NCBI GenBank assembly: GCA_040905705.1
Contig: JBBDQZ010000066.1
Span: forward strand, 12,718 to 76,717
From: JBBDQZ01 sp040905705
GTDB taxonomy: Bacteria > Bacteroidota > Rhodothermia > Balneolales > Natronogracilivirgulaceae
Direction of reading: 5' to 3'
DNA length: 64,000 nucleotides
Below are positions 41,692 through 49,981 of this stretch, piece after piece (positions within the stretch are counted from its first letter, which is position 1; the number at the start of each line of letters is the position of its first letter). The notes beneath the pieces were generated by a model. That model was given only the letters and a program-made list of their open reading frames with translations, ran no database searches and was not told the origin of the DNA. Position numbers and translations under genes: made by a program.

Positions 41692-44154
41692 TTGAGTAAA
41701 AAACAACAGAAAAAAAACGTTCAAAGACTCATTGATGAAGTGCCCTCCAGGGTACCTGTCGTACCTCTTCGTGATACAGTGATATTTCCTAACACCATGT
41801 TTCCGATCCTGGTGGGGCGTCCTGCAACTATTGAAGCAGTCAAAACGGCTGTTGAAAGGGATAAATATGTTATGTTGTGTGCCCAAAAAGATCCTGACCA
41901 GGAGAGTCCGGACACGGAAAGCCTTTATAAAAAGGGAACCCTTGCACAGATTATTCAGGTGTTACATCTTCCAAATGACTTGATCAAAGTTTTGATCAGC
42001 GGTATTCGAGAGGGCGATGTATTGCAGTTCAACCAAACCGAAACTTTTCTTGAAGCTGAAATACAGATAGTCGAGCCCCGGAAAATTCGAATGACACCTC
42101 GGCTTAAAGCACTTATCCGTAAAACAAAAGAAGCTTTTGAAAAGCTTATTCTGTTAAACCAGGATTTACCGGAGGAGGTATTACTGGGATTCGAACAGAA
42201 TTATAATCCGCAACACCTGCTATTTTTCATGGCCTCTTATCTGGATCTTGACATCCGGGAGAAACAAAAACTTCTGGAAGAAAAAGATGTTACCAACCAG
42301 TATAAAAAAGTGCTAACTCATATCACCAGCGATCTCGAAATGCTTGCCGTATCCAATGAGATCAACGAAAAAGTGCAAGATGAAATTCAGGAAACCCAGC
42401 GGAAGTTTTACATCCAGGAACAGATCAAAGTACTACAGGACGAGCTGGATGAAGAAACCTATGCCGATCCGGAGCTTGTCAAAATAAAGGAAGCCCTTGA
42501 TTCCCGGCCTTTGCCGGAAACGGCTCGGGCCAAAGCCTTCGAAGAACTTGAGCGTCTGAAAAAAACACCGGTGATGTCACCCGAATACAGCGTTTCCCGC
42601 AACTATCTCGACTGGATTCTTGCGATGCCCTGGGGCATATTTTCCAACGACAGACCTGATATCGTAGCTGTTCATAACGCTCTTGAAAAGGACCATTTCG
42701 GACTTGAAAAACCCAAAGAACGCATATTGGAACACATCGCGGTACTCAACCTTGTTTCAAAATTAAAAGGACAAATCCTCTGCTTTGTCGGGCCTCCCGG
42801 TACAGGTAAAACAAGCCTTGCTAAATCCATTGCAGAAGCTATTAACCGCAAAATGGTACGACTGTCTCTCGGTGGCGTAAGTGATGAAGCTGAAATTCGC
42901 GGTCACCGAAAAACGTATATCGGTTCCATGCCCGGACGCATCATCCAGGCTATAAAGAAGGCTGGTACTATGAATCCTGTGATCATTCTGGATGAAATCG
43001 ACAAGCTTGGTCACGATTTTCGTGGGGATCCTTCATCCGCTATCCTTGAAGTGCTCGATCCTGAACAAAACGATACTTTCAACGATCACTACATGGATTT
43101 GGATTTTGATCTCTCCCAGGCAATGTTCATTACGACCGCCAATGTTGCCAGCGATATTCAACCCGCCTTACTGGATCGCATGGAAATTATTCCTCTTCAC
43201 GGATATCTTGAACACGACAAGATCGAGATTGCTAAACGTCACCTCATTCCGAAACTACTCAAATCACACGGACTCCTGCCATCAAGGGTTCATTTCAAAG
43301 AAGAGGCACTCCGCTTGATTATTCAGCGATATACAGCTGAAGCCGGTGTTCGCGTACTGGAGCGAAATATTGCATCTTTATGTCGAAAGATTGCAAAGAA
43401 AATTGTTGAACAAAAGAGACAGGGAAATCGACTCACAAGGATTACTATTAACCGGAAACGAGTAACGGAATTTCTTGGAGTTGAAAAGTACAAGGATCGC
43501 TCTCTGGATAAAGAGGATAAAATCGGCAGTGTTAACGGATTGGCCTGGACCAGCACCGGTGGAAGTATTCTTCAACTTGATGTCGCCCGGATGTACGGTA
43601 AGAACAAACTCATGCTTACCGGTCAGCTCGGTGAAGTCATGAAAGAATCGGCACAGGCTGCATTGACTTTTGTACGTTCTCACGCCAGTGATTTTGACTT
43701 ACCCCAGGATTTCTTTGATAAAAATGAAATCCATGTTCATATTCCTGAAGGAGCCATCCCGAAAGACGGGCCAAGTGCCGGTATGGGCATTGCACTGGCC
43801 ATGATCTCACTGCTTTCAAAAACTCCGGTACGTTCTGATGTCGCCGTTACAGGTGAGTTAACACTCCGTGGCGATGTTTATGCCATAGGCGGTCTCAATG
43901 AGAAACTTCTTGCCGCCCAGCGGAAGGAACTCAAAACCGTTGTGATTCCAAAAGAAAATCTGCCCGATTTGTCCGAAATACCTGATAAGGTGAAGAAGGG
44001 ATTGAATATTGTTGGTATAGATCATATATCCGAGGCCTATGTACATGTGTTCCGGTCATCACGGTTCAGCGTTTCCACAAAAAGTACGATTCCAAAAAAC
44101 AACGTTTCCCCTGCAGAAAAAAGAAAGATCCTTCCCTCCAGGGTAAACAAATAA
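41692..44154 (+). CDS. lon: ATP-dependent protease Lon
   Basis: 820 residues. The start is TTG 41692, because there is no ATG in frame before the LON N-terminal domain (RVPVVPLRDTVIFPNTMFPILVGR) and GAGGA lies about 11 bases upstream. The AAA+ module has Walker A GPPGTGKT at 367-374 and IILDEIDK. The peptidase domain has the dyad Ser695 (GPSAGMG) and Lys738 (GGLNEKLL), spaced 43 residues as in E. coli Lon. The C-terminus carries a Lys/Ser-rich tail. It removes misfolded and regulatory proteins in the cytoplasm. Confidence 0.96.
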   Translation: MSKKQQKKNVQRLIDEVPSRVPVVPLRDTVIFPNTMFPILVGRPATIEAVKTAVERDKYVMLCAQKDPDQESPDTESLYKKGTLAQIIQVLHLPNDLIKVLISGIREGDVLQFNQTETFLEAEIQIVEPRKIRMTPRLKALIRKTKEAFEKLILLNQDLPEEVLLGFEQNYNPQHLLFFMASYLDLDIREKQKLLEEKDVTNQYKKVLTHITSDLEMLAVSNEINEKVQDEIQETQRKFYIQEQIKVLQDELDEETYADPELVKIKEALDSRPLPETARAKAFEELERLKKTPVMSPEYSVSRNYLDWILAMPWGIFSNDRPDIVAVHNALEKDHFGLEKPKERILEHIAVLNLVSKLKGQILCFVGPPGTGKTSLAKSIAEAINRKMVRLSLGGVSDEAEIRGHRKTYIGSMPGRIIQAIKKAGTMNPVIILDEIDKLGHDFRGDPSSAILEVLDPEQNDTFNDHYMDLDFDLSQAMFITTANVASDIQPALLDRMEIIPLHGYLEHDKIEIAKRHLIPKLLKSHGLLPSRVHFKEEALRLIIQRYTAEAGVRVLERNIASLCRKIAKKIVEQKRQGNRLTRITINRKRVTEFLGVEKYKDRSLDKEDKIGSVNGLAWTSTGGSILQLDVARMYGKNKLMLTGQLGEVMKESAQAALTFVRSHASDFDLPQDFFDKNEIHVHIPEGAIPKDGPSAGMGIALAMISLLSKTPVRSDVAVTGELTLRGDVYAIGGLNEKLLAAQRKELKTVVIPKENLPDLSEIPDKVKKGLNIVGIDHISEAYVHVFRSSRFSVSTKSTIPKNNVSPAEKRKILPSRVNK

Positions 44155-44186
44155 CATCCTTTCTTTAACACATGTTGAAAGTGATG

Positions 44187-44245
44187 GGGGCCGGTTTACT
44201 TTACTTATTATATATCATATCTGATAAAGCTCCGGCCCCTTCTTG
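44187..44245 (+). terminator. GC-rich inverted repeat after lon
   Basis: GGGGCCGG (44187-44194) and CCGGCCCC (44232-44239) are perfect inverted copies around an AT-rich 37-base loop, followed by TTCTTGATC. The stem is strong, but the loop is long and there is no true U-run, so it may be a 3'-end stabiliser rather than a classic terminator. Confidence 0.4.
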
Positions 44246-44388
44246 ATCAATAGTTATCTCTAAGACAACGATGCCTTTTAATCCTTACAACACGTTTTTG
44301 TTACATCACACAGCTGCTGTTAAATGCTACGTTTCAATACACTCAGGCTTTTGTTTTTCCACATACCAAGACCTTGACCTTATTTGTA

Positions 44389-45423
44389 ATGGAACCGGAA
44401 TTATTTTCCAGACATATCATTGAACAAGATCAAGACGAATTTACCCGATATGACCTGAAAGTGCCTCCAGGTCAGCATGAGGAGGTACGACTGGATAAGT
44501 ATATCACAAACTTCATTCAAAACGCCACCCGCAACAAAGTACAGGAGGGAATTCGAAATGGATGGGTTCGCGTAAACGGAGAAGTTGAAAAATCTTCATA
44601 CCGGGTTCAGGCCGGCGATGAAATTATAATTATCATCCCCAAAGCGCCTCCTCCGGAAGCTGTAGCTGAAAATATCCCCCTGAATATCGTTTACGAGGAC
44701 GACAGTCTCATCGTTATTGATAAACCTCCCGGTATGGTGGTTCATCCGGCATACGGAAACTGGAGTGGAACCCTGGTCAACGCACTATTATACCACACCC
44801 GGAATCTGGCGAATATAAACAGTGACAAAAACGAGTTGAGACCCGGCATTGTTCACAGGCTGGATAAAGGTACCAGCGGATTACTCGTTGTTGCCAAAAA
44901 CGAGCAGGTTCACCATCATCTATCCAGGCAATTTGCCAGTAAATCAGTTGATCGCACTTATACCGCTATTATTTGGGGTCTGCCTCAAAAAGATGCGGAC
45001 ACTGTAACACAACCGATCGGTCGTGACCCCTCCGACCGTAAAAAAATGGCCGTAATGAAAGAGGGTAATGGAAAACCTGCCATCACACATTATAAAATTA
45101 TTAAACGGTACGACCACCTGGCATGGGTGGATGTCACCCTGGAAACCGGACGAACTCATCAAATCCGGGTTCATTTATCCTGGCAGGGATACCCGATACT
45201 CTGTGACCCCTTGTATGGAGGCAACCGTGTACGATATGGCCCGAATACAGGAACCCGGAAATCCATGTTCCAAAATATTTTTTCGGTCATGCAACGACAG
45301 TGCCTGCACGCACGATCACTCGGTTTTGAACATCCGGCTTCCGGAACCCGGCTTCATTTCGAATCGGATATTCCGGATGACATGAAACAAGTTATTAACA
45401 AACTCGATCGGTACTGTACGTAG
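44389..45423 (+). CDS. RluA-family 23S rRNA pseudouridine synthase (RluD-like)
   Basis: 344 residues from ATG 44389; an in-frame TTG five codons earlier is not needed. An N-terminal S4 RNA-binding domain (VRLDKYITNFIQNATRNKVQEGIRNGWVRVNGE) precedes the catalytic domain with GIVHRLDKGTSGLLVVAK, where the Asp is catalytic, and ETGRTHQIRVHLSWQGYPI. The S4 domain and length fit RluD, which modifies helix 69 of 23S rRNA, but exact site specificity is inferred. Confidence 0.92.
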   Translation: MEPELFSRHIIEQDQDEFTRYDLKVPPGQHEEVRLDKYITNFIQNATRNKVQEGIRNGWVRVNGEVEKSSYRVQAGDEIIIIIPKAPPPEAVAENIPLNIVYEDDSLIVIDKPPGMVVHPAYGNWSGTLVNALLYHTRNLANINSDKNELRPGIVHRLDKGTSGLLVVAKNEQVHHHLSRQFASKSVDRTYTAIIWGLPQKDADTVTQPIGRDPSDRKKMAVMKEGNGKPAITHYKIIKRYDHLAWVDVTLETGRTHQIRVHLSWQGYPILCDPLYGGNRVRYGPNTGTRKSMFQNIFSVMQRQCLHARSLGFEHPASGTRLHFESDIPDDMKQVINKLDRYCT

Positions 45424-45508
45424 TCTTTTAGAGGTACTCCATCTATTTTCTACATAACCCTTGTTCTATCTGATTTAATAATAACATTTTAGATTGCGAC
45501 TCCTAACC

Positions 45509-45847
45509 ATGAAGAAAAAAGAAATTAATATTCAAGTATCCCTTGACCAGAACAACATCCCGGATAAAATCATCTGGGATGCGGATGATCTTGAGAATAA
45601 ATCCATGCCTGTACGCGCCCTGTTTCTCTCTCTTTGGGATCACAAAAACAAAGATACTCTGCGGCTGGATCTTTGGACCAAAGACATGAGCCGGGACGAA
45701 ATGAAAATTTTTTTCTACGAAACATTAAAAACATTGGCGGATACCCTGGAACGCTCCGTCGACGACAGCCGCATTGCCGGAGACATGCGAGATTTTTGTG
45801 TCTATTTTGCAGATAAAATGAATATTGCAGAAAAGCCGGATTCATAA
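45509..45847 (+). CDS. gldC: Gliding motility-associated protein GldC
   Basis: 112 residues from ATG 45509. EINIQVSLDQNNIPDKIIWDADD, ALFLSLWDHKNKDTLRLDLWTKDM and FFYETLKTLADTLERS match GldC, a small cytoplasmic protein found across Bacteroidota and linked to, but not part of, the T9SS/gliding core. Together with the two T9SS cargo genes it suggests the strain has that secretion system. The response regulator gene starts eight bases after its stop. Confidence 0.9.
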   Translation: MKKKEINIQVSLDQNNIPDKIIWDADDLENKSMPVRALFLSLWDHKNKDTLRLDLWTKDMSRDEMKIFFYETLKTLADTLERSVDDSRIAGDMRDFCVYFADKMNIAEKPDS

Positions 45848-45854
45848 AAATATT

Positions 45855-46220
45855 ATGTCTTTTAAAAATCTTTTATATGTTGAAGATGACCCGTATAATC
45901 AAAACCTGATTCGGCTCTTCTTGAAAAAGGAACCGTTTCATTTAATCACCGCTGATTCTGCCGCAGTAGCCCTTGATATACTTAAAAAACAATCCATTGA
46001 TATTATCATTGTGGATTTAACCCTGCAGAAGGAGGGAGACGGAGCTGATCTGATTCGTTGTATCCGGGATCTTGACGGTTACCATTCTGTCCCGCTTTTT
46101 GTATTCAGCGGATATGATGAAAATCATTTCAACACCCTGGATATTGCCAATATGGTTCAGTGTTTTTTTCAAAAACCAACGGCAAAACAGACTTTGATTA
46201 AAGCTCTGAAAGAGGTCTGA
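45855..46220 (+). CDS. Single-domain response regulator
   Basis: 121 residues from ATG 45855, eight bases after gldC. One receiver domain: acidic pair YVEDDPYNQ, phospho-accepting Asp in IIIVDLTLQ, Ser/Thr switch VFSGYDEN and Lys in FFQKPTAK. No output domain, so it would act through protein contact like CheY. No histidine kinase is nearby. Confidence 0.9.
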   Translation: MSFKNLLYVEDDPYNQNLIRLFLKKEPFHLITADSAAVALDILKKQSIDIIIVDLTLQKEGDGADLIRCIRDLDGYHSVPLFVFSGYDENHFNTLDIANMVQCFFQKPTAKQTLIKALKEV

Positions 46221-46241
46221 CTGGTTTATAGTTACCTTTTG

Positions 46242-47624
46242 TTACTCATTTATGTCTTGATGATATAAAACAGATCCGAATGTAACGGCACTTTCGCGCT
46301 CGTGCTCATCCCAGAACTCGTAGCCGGTAACCTTTCCAGCTATTCCTGGAAGTGCAGTTAACGCCGTATAAAGCGGTGGAAATCCACAAATTCGATAGGG
46401 ATCTTCTTCCTTTTTAATGATTTCAAGCATACGTTCCCGGTCACCGGTTTTCGCACATTCAAGAAAAGTATGATCGAATATCTTTACTTTCTCAAAGAGT
46501 GAAGCTGCCGTATGCTGATCACCGAATTTCTTTCCGAAATGAGCTAAATCTCCAGAAATAAGAAAAAGTGTTTGATCATCCGTGCCGAAATAGTTTTCTA
46601 ACAAGGATGCCATCGCCATCACTTTATTACCGATTTCTCCATGTTTCACGTAATACATTTCCTCCAGTGACCCTACCAGAATAGGAACGATCCGAAACGG
46701 ATGCGACCAGAGATGTTGCAAAAAAATAAGATGAAGCTCGATACTGTGTTCAACCCGGTGAGCCCGGTCCTGAAAAGTACAACCGGTGTTAAGAGCATTC
46801 GATTCCAGTAAATTCAAGGCGTCTTGATCGGCCTGAACAGTCCCCAGGGGAGTCTTGAATTCTTTGCGGGTAACAATGAAAGGTTTTCCTTCATAAGTTG
46901 GATGGTACATTCCGGAGTAATGCGATGTGGCAAGAATTATAACACGGGATGGCTTTATTCCTGCTAGTGACCGAAATGCGGAAATGTAAGAGGGCAATCC
47001 GACACGTAAATCAATATGTGGTGCAAATAAGGCCTTTATCCGTTTTCGGGCACCTTCTCCTCTTTTGGCGTTTTCCTTATTGACAGGTTTGTTTTCTATG
47101 GAAGGGTTACCGGATCGGTCACTTTCGGAAAATGCTTTTTTAAGTAACTTTTCCAGCTTCCCTTTTTCGGCCGGATAAGAATGTCCTGCACATATGGCTG
47201 GACGAACCCCGGCCTTTTCAAATTTCTCATCGACTTCCTTTTTATGTTGCTTAAACCTGGGAGAGAGTAACAACCGGGCTTCATCGAGCTGATGCATAAA
47301 TGACAAAATATGACTTTCTTCTACTTCACTGCCATATTGCTTCAGTTCCGTGACAATATCACGTATCGAATAATTACCGTTGAAAAGCGGTAATAGTGCC
47401 GCAATTTCCTTGTTTAACACAAATGGCTTCTCCATATACTCTTCGGGATCATGAAAATAAAAGAATTCTTCTTCCTGATTCGTAATTGGAATTATCTCAA
47501 TGCCCGCACGAATAGGCGGAAGATTCTTATCAACATCATCTACAAGCAAGGCTTTGCCATTCCGGCTATGTAGAACATTGTTCCCGGTTTTATTCACTAC
47601 ATCATTTTTTATGACTTCTTTCAT
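46242..47624 (-). CDS. Memo-like protein (AmmeMemoRadiSam B) with N-terminal winged-helix extension
   Basis: 460 residues from ATG 47624; a TTG 11 codons earlier is possible. Residues to about 130 form a PqqD-like/winged-helix extension (FVLNKEIAALLPLFNGNYSIRDIVTELKQYG). The remainder is the Memo domain: LFAPHIDLRVGLPSYISAF, ILATSHYSGM, RAHRVEHSIELHLIFLQHL and LISGDLAHFGKKFGD, containing His residues that bind metal in Memo/extradiol-dioxygenase folds. The usual partners AmmeMemoRadiSam A and the radical SAM protein are not in the window. Confidence 0.82.
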   Translation of the reverse strand: MKEVIKNDVVNKTGNNVLHSRNGKALLVDDVDKNLPPIRAGIEIIPITNQEEEFFYFHDPEEYMEKPFVLNKEIAALLPLFNGNYSIRDIVTELKQYGSEVEESHILSFMHQLDEARLLLSPRFKQHKKEVDEKFEKAGVRPAICAGHSYPAEKGKLEKLLKKAFSESDRSGNPSIENKPVNKENAKRGEGARKRIKALFAPHIDLRVGLPSYISAFRSLAGIKPSRVIILATSHYSGMYHPTYEGKPFIVTRKEFKTPLGTVQADQDALNLLESNALNTGCTFQDRAHRVEHSIELHLIFLQHLWSHPFRIVPILVGSLEEMYYVKHGEIGNKVMAMASLLENYFGTDDQTLFLISGDLAHFGKKFGDQHTAASLFEKVKIFDHTFLECAKTGDRERMLEIIKKEEDPYRICGFPPLYTALTALPGIAGKVTGYEFWDEHERESAVTFGSVLYHQDINE

Positions 47625-47693
47625 GTCAGATTTTTGCTGTCTCAAAAAGAGCCACAAATTTACTCATTACAGGCGATACTGACTATTTACAAA

Positions 47694-48443
47694 TTAACGC
47701 ATTTTATTGCAGGTGCAATTACGCCCGTATTTTTTACAGATCGGATGATTCGGTGGCTTCGAAAAACGCGCCTTGCAAGCAGACCGGCCATGCGCAATCA
47801 ATAGATGTGCCAAATTGGTCCACTCTTCGCGCGGAAATAACGCCATCAAATCACGTTCGATTTTTACCGGTTCCTTGAAACGGGTAAGGCCGAAACGATT
47901 GACCAGTCGATTGACATGTGTATCAACGACTACGCCCTCATTAAGCCCGAAAGCATTTCCCAGTACGACATTGGCTGTTTTTCGTGCAACACCACGCAAT
48001 GAAAGCAGCTCATCCATAGTTTGAGGTACTTCACCGTTAAACTCATTAACAATTTTTTGCGCTGATTCTTTGATCGCTTTCGCTTTATTTCGATAAAAGC
48101 CCGTGGTTTTTATGGCTTCTTCTATTTCCTGAAGTGGCGCATTAGCCATATCATAAGGAGTCGGCCAGGTTTTGAAAAGTCCTATTGTTACAATATTAAC
48201 CCGGACATCTGTGCACTGGGCACTCAAAATTGTTGCAACAAGCAACTCAAATGGATTCGTAAAATTCAGGGCACATTTGGGATAGGGATAACACTCATAA
48301 AGATCAGCCAAAAGCTGCTCCGATCGCTTTTTCTGACCGGCTGACTTCCCAGGCAGTTTAGATGTATTTTTTACAGCACGCCGGTCTTTTTGTAACCGGT
48401 CCGTTCCCGAAGAAGTAAGAATCAATTTTTTAGGTAATGTCAC
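47694..48443 (-). CDS. nth: Endonuclease III with unusual cysteine spacing
   Basis: 249 residues with a basic 40-residue N-terminal extension. The HhH-GPD core is complete: ELLVATILSAQCTDVRVN, catalytic Lys in the region LLSLRGVARKTANVVLGNAF, and catalytic Asp in VVDTHVNRLVNRFG. Its product removes oxidised pyrimidines in base-excision repair. The C-terminal iron-sulfur ligands are usually C-x6-C-x2-C-x5-C; here the four cysteines follow C-x12-C-x6-C-x1-C, so the cluster may be rearranged or lost. Confidence 0.93.
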   Translation of the reverse strand: MTLPKKLILTSSGTDRLQKDRRAVKNTSKLPGKSAGQKKRSEQLLADLYECYPYPKCALNFTNPFELLVATILSAQCTDVRVNIVTIGLFKTWPTPYDMANAPLQEIEEAIKTTGFYRNKAKAIKESAQKIVNEFNGEVPQTMDELLSLRGVARKTANVVLGNAFGLNEGVVVDTHVNRLVNRFGLTRFKEPVKIERDLMALFPREEWTNLAHLLIAHGRSACKARFSKPPNHPICKKYGRNCTCNKMR

Positions 48444-48938
48444 TTATATCAGATTTGATGCGATTTACCCTCGTAATGGTACAAAGAAATACCTGCTCTT
48501 TCAAACATGAGGCGAGAACTCTAAAACAACCGGATTCATGCCCGTACAATACTATCAGCGTTAAATAGCTTTATCTTTTAACAATAAAGTACAGGAATTC
48601 AGATATCTACGTATAAAAGGATGACAGGAACACCTGTCACTATACAAATCCATGCAATACCAGTTATAACAGAAGAAATCAAAGTCAATATTTACTACTA
48701 TTTTTAAGTGAATCATTCTGTATATCAATAATATAGCCCTGCCGTTTTCATGTTGCTACTTTTTGATATTAAAAATATCTTCGAGTCAACGGTATTTAGA
48801 AAAAATTACTGAAATTTTTATGGATATGGTCGCATTACCGACATAGATACAATGGAAATATGACAATCGGGAACGGTGTATTGATCTGCTCAGATTGGAC
48901 AGTTGACATCACAAAAACAGAACTTTTTATATAACAAA
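48444..48938. other. Divergent intergenic region, 495 bases
   Basis: AT-rich gap between nth and the sugar-catabolic cluster. It contains one perfect small hairpin, TGACAGG-AACA-CCTGTCA (48622-48639), which could be an operator for the cluster. No convincing gene or RNA. The cluster's main promoter is expected here. Confidence 0.4.
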
Positions 48939-49931
48939 ATGATGGACTTCAACACTTTACCGAAAATTGATGCCCATATCCACTATAACAACTCCAGAAG
49001 CACCTTATGCAAGCTCGGAGAGGCTTATGGCTTTCAGTATTTGACCATAAACACAGAAGTGCCTTTTTTCCCATCCGTCAAAGAACAAAGTGAAATAGCC
49101 ACAGGAATAAGTTCACATTACACAGACCGGGTTGAATATGTAGGTACATTTCAAGTTTCCGAATGGGGAAAGAAGACATGGCATGAGCAGGCTTTATCAG
49201 AGATTCGGGAAACTCTTGATGCCGGCGCACGAGGAATTAAAATTTGGAAAAATATCGGTATGGAGCTTCGGGATCCTTCAGGAGCTATGGTAATGATCAA
49301 CGATTCCCGATTTGATCCTGTCATAGATTATCTCGAATCGAATTCCATTCCGGTTATCGGACATCTTGGTGAACCCCGCAACTGCTGGTTGCCAATTGAT
49401 GAAATGACGGTCAAATCAGACCGAGAATACTTTAAAGCACATCCTGAATATCACATGCATCTGCATCCGGAACTCCCTTCCTATGAAGATCAAATCGGAG
49501 CCCGGGATGCCATGCTCGATAAACATCCAGGATTAAGATTTATCGGTGCTCACCTGGCAAGCCTGGAATGGAGTGTAGACAAAGTCGCAAAATGGTTGAA
49601 TCGATATCCCAACACTGCTGTGGATCTGGCTGAGCGCATTAATCATCTGCAATTGCAATCTGTCTCAAACCACAGTAAAGTGGCTTCTTTTTTTGAATCT
49701 TATCAGGATCGAATTATCTACGGTACCGACATTATCGATGATGGCCAATCGGGTGAACAAGAACTTTCGGATGAACTGACCGGCCGATGGCTGGATCATT
49801 GGAAATTTTTCAGCTCAGATGAAATTCTTCAGTCGCACGAATTTCCCGGGTTATTTCGTGGATTGAATTTGTCTGGACATATCATTGAAAAAATCTACTG
49901 GAAAAATGCCAAAAACTGGTACATGATATAG
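48939..49931 (+). CDS. TIM-barrel amidohydrolase
   Basis: 330 residues from ATG 48939 (tandem ATG; a TTG 12 codons earlier is also in frame). Metal-binding IDAHIHYNN near the N-terminus, GARGIKIWKNIGM, PVIGHLGEP with a His ligand, RFIGAHLASLEW with another, and IIYGTDIIDDG with the catalytic Asp match amidohydrolase-2 type enzymes. It may hydrolyse or decarboxylate a ring or lactone substrate. It heads the sugar cluster and precedes the transporter by 50 bases, so an opening step on the imported compound is plausible. Confidence 0.82.
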   Translation: MMDFNTLPKIDAHIHYNNSRSTLCKLGEAYGFQYLTINTEVPFFPSVKEQSEIATGISSHYTDRVEYVGTFQVSEWGKKTWHEQALSEIRETLDAGARGIKIWKNIGMELRDPSGAMVMINDSRFDPVIDYLESNSIPVIGHLGEPRNCWLPIDEMTVKSDREYFKAHPEYHMHLHPELPSYEDQIGARDAMLDKHPGLRFIGAHLASLEWSVDKVAKWLNRYPNTAVDLAERINHLQLQSVSNHSKVASFFESYQDRIIYGTDIIDDGQSGEQELSDELTGRWLDHWKFFSSDEILQSHEFPGLFRGLNLSGHIIEKIYWKNAKNWYMI

Positions 49932-49981
49932 GAATCAACTGTTCTGTCCAACTGTCCCGCCAACCCATAAACTAAAAACTT

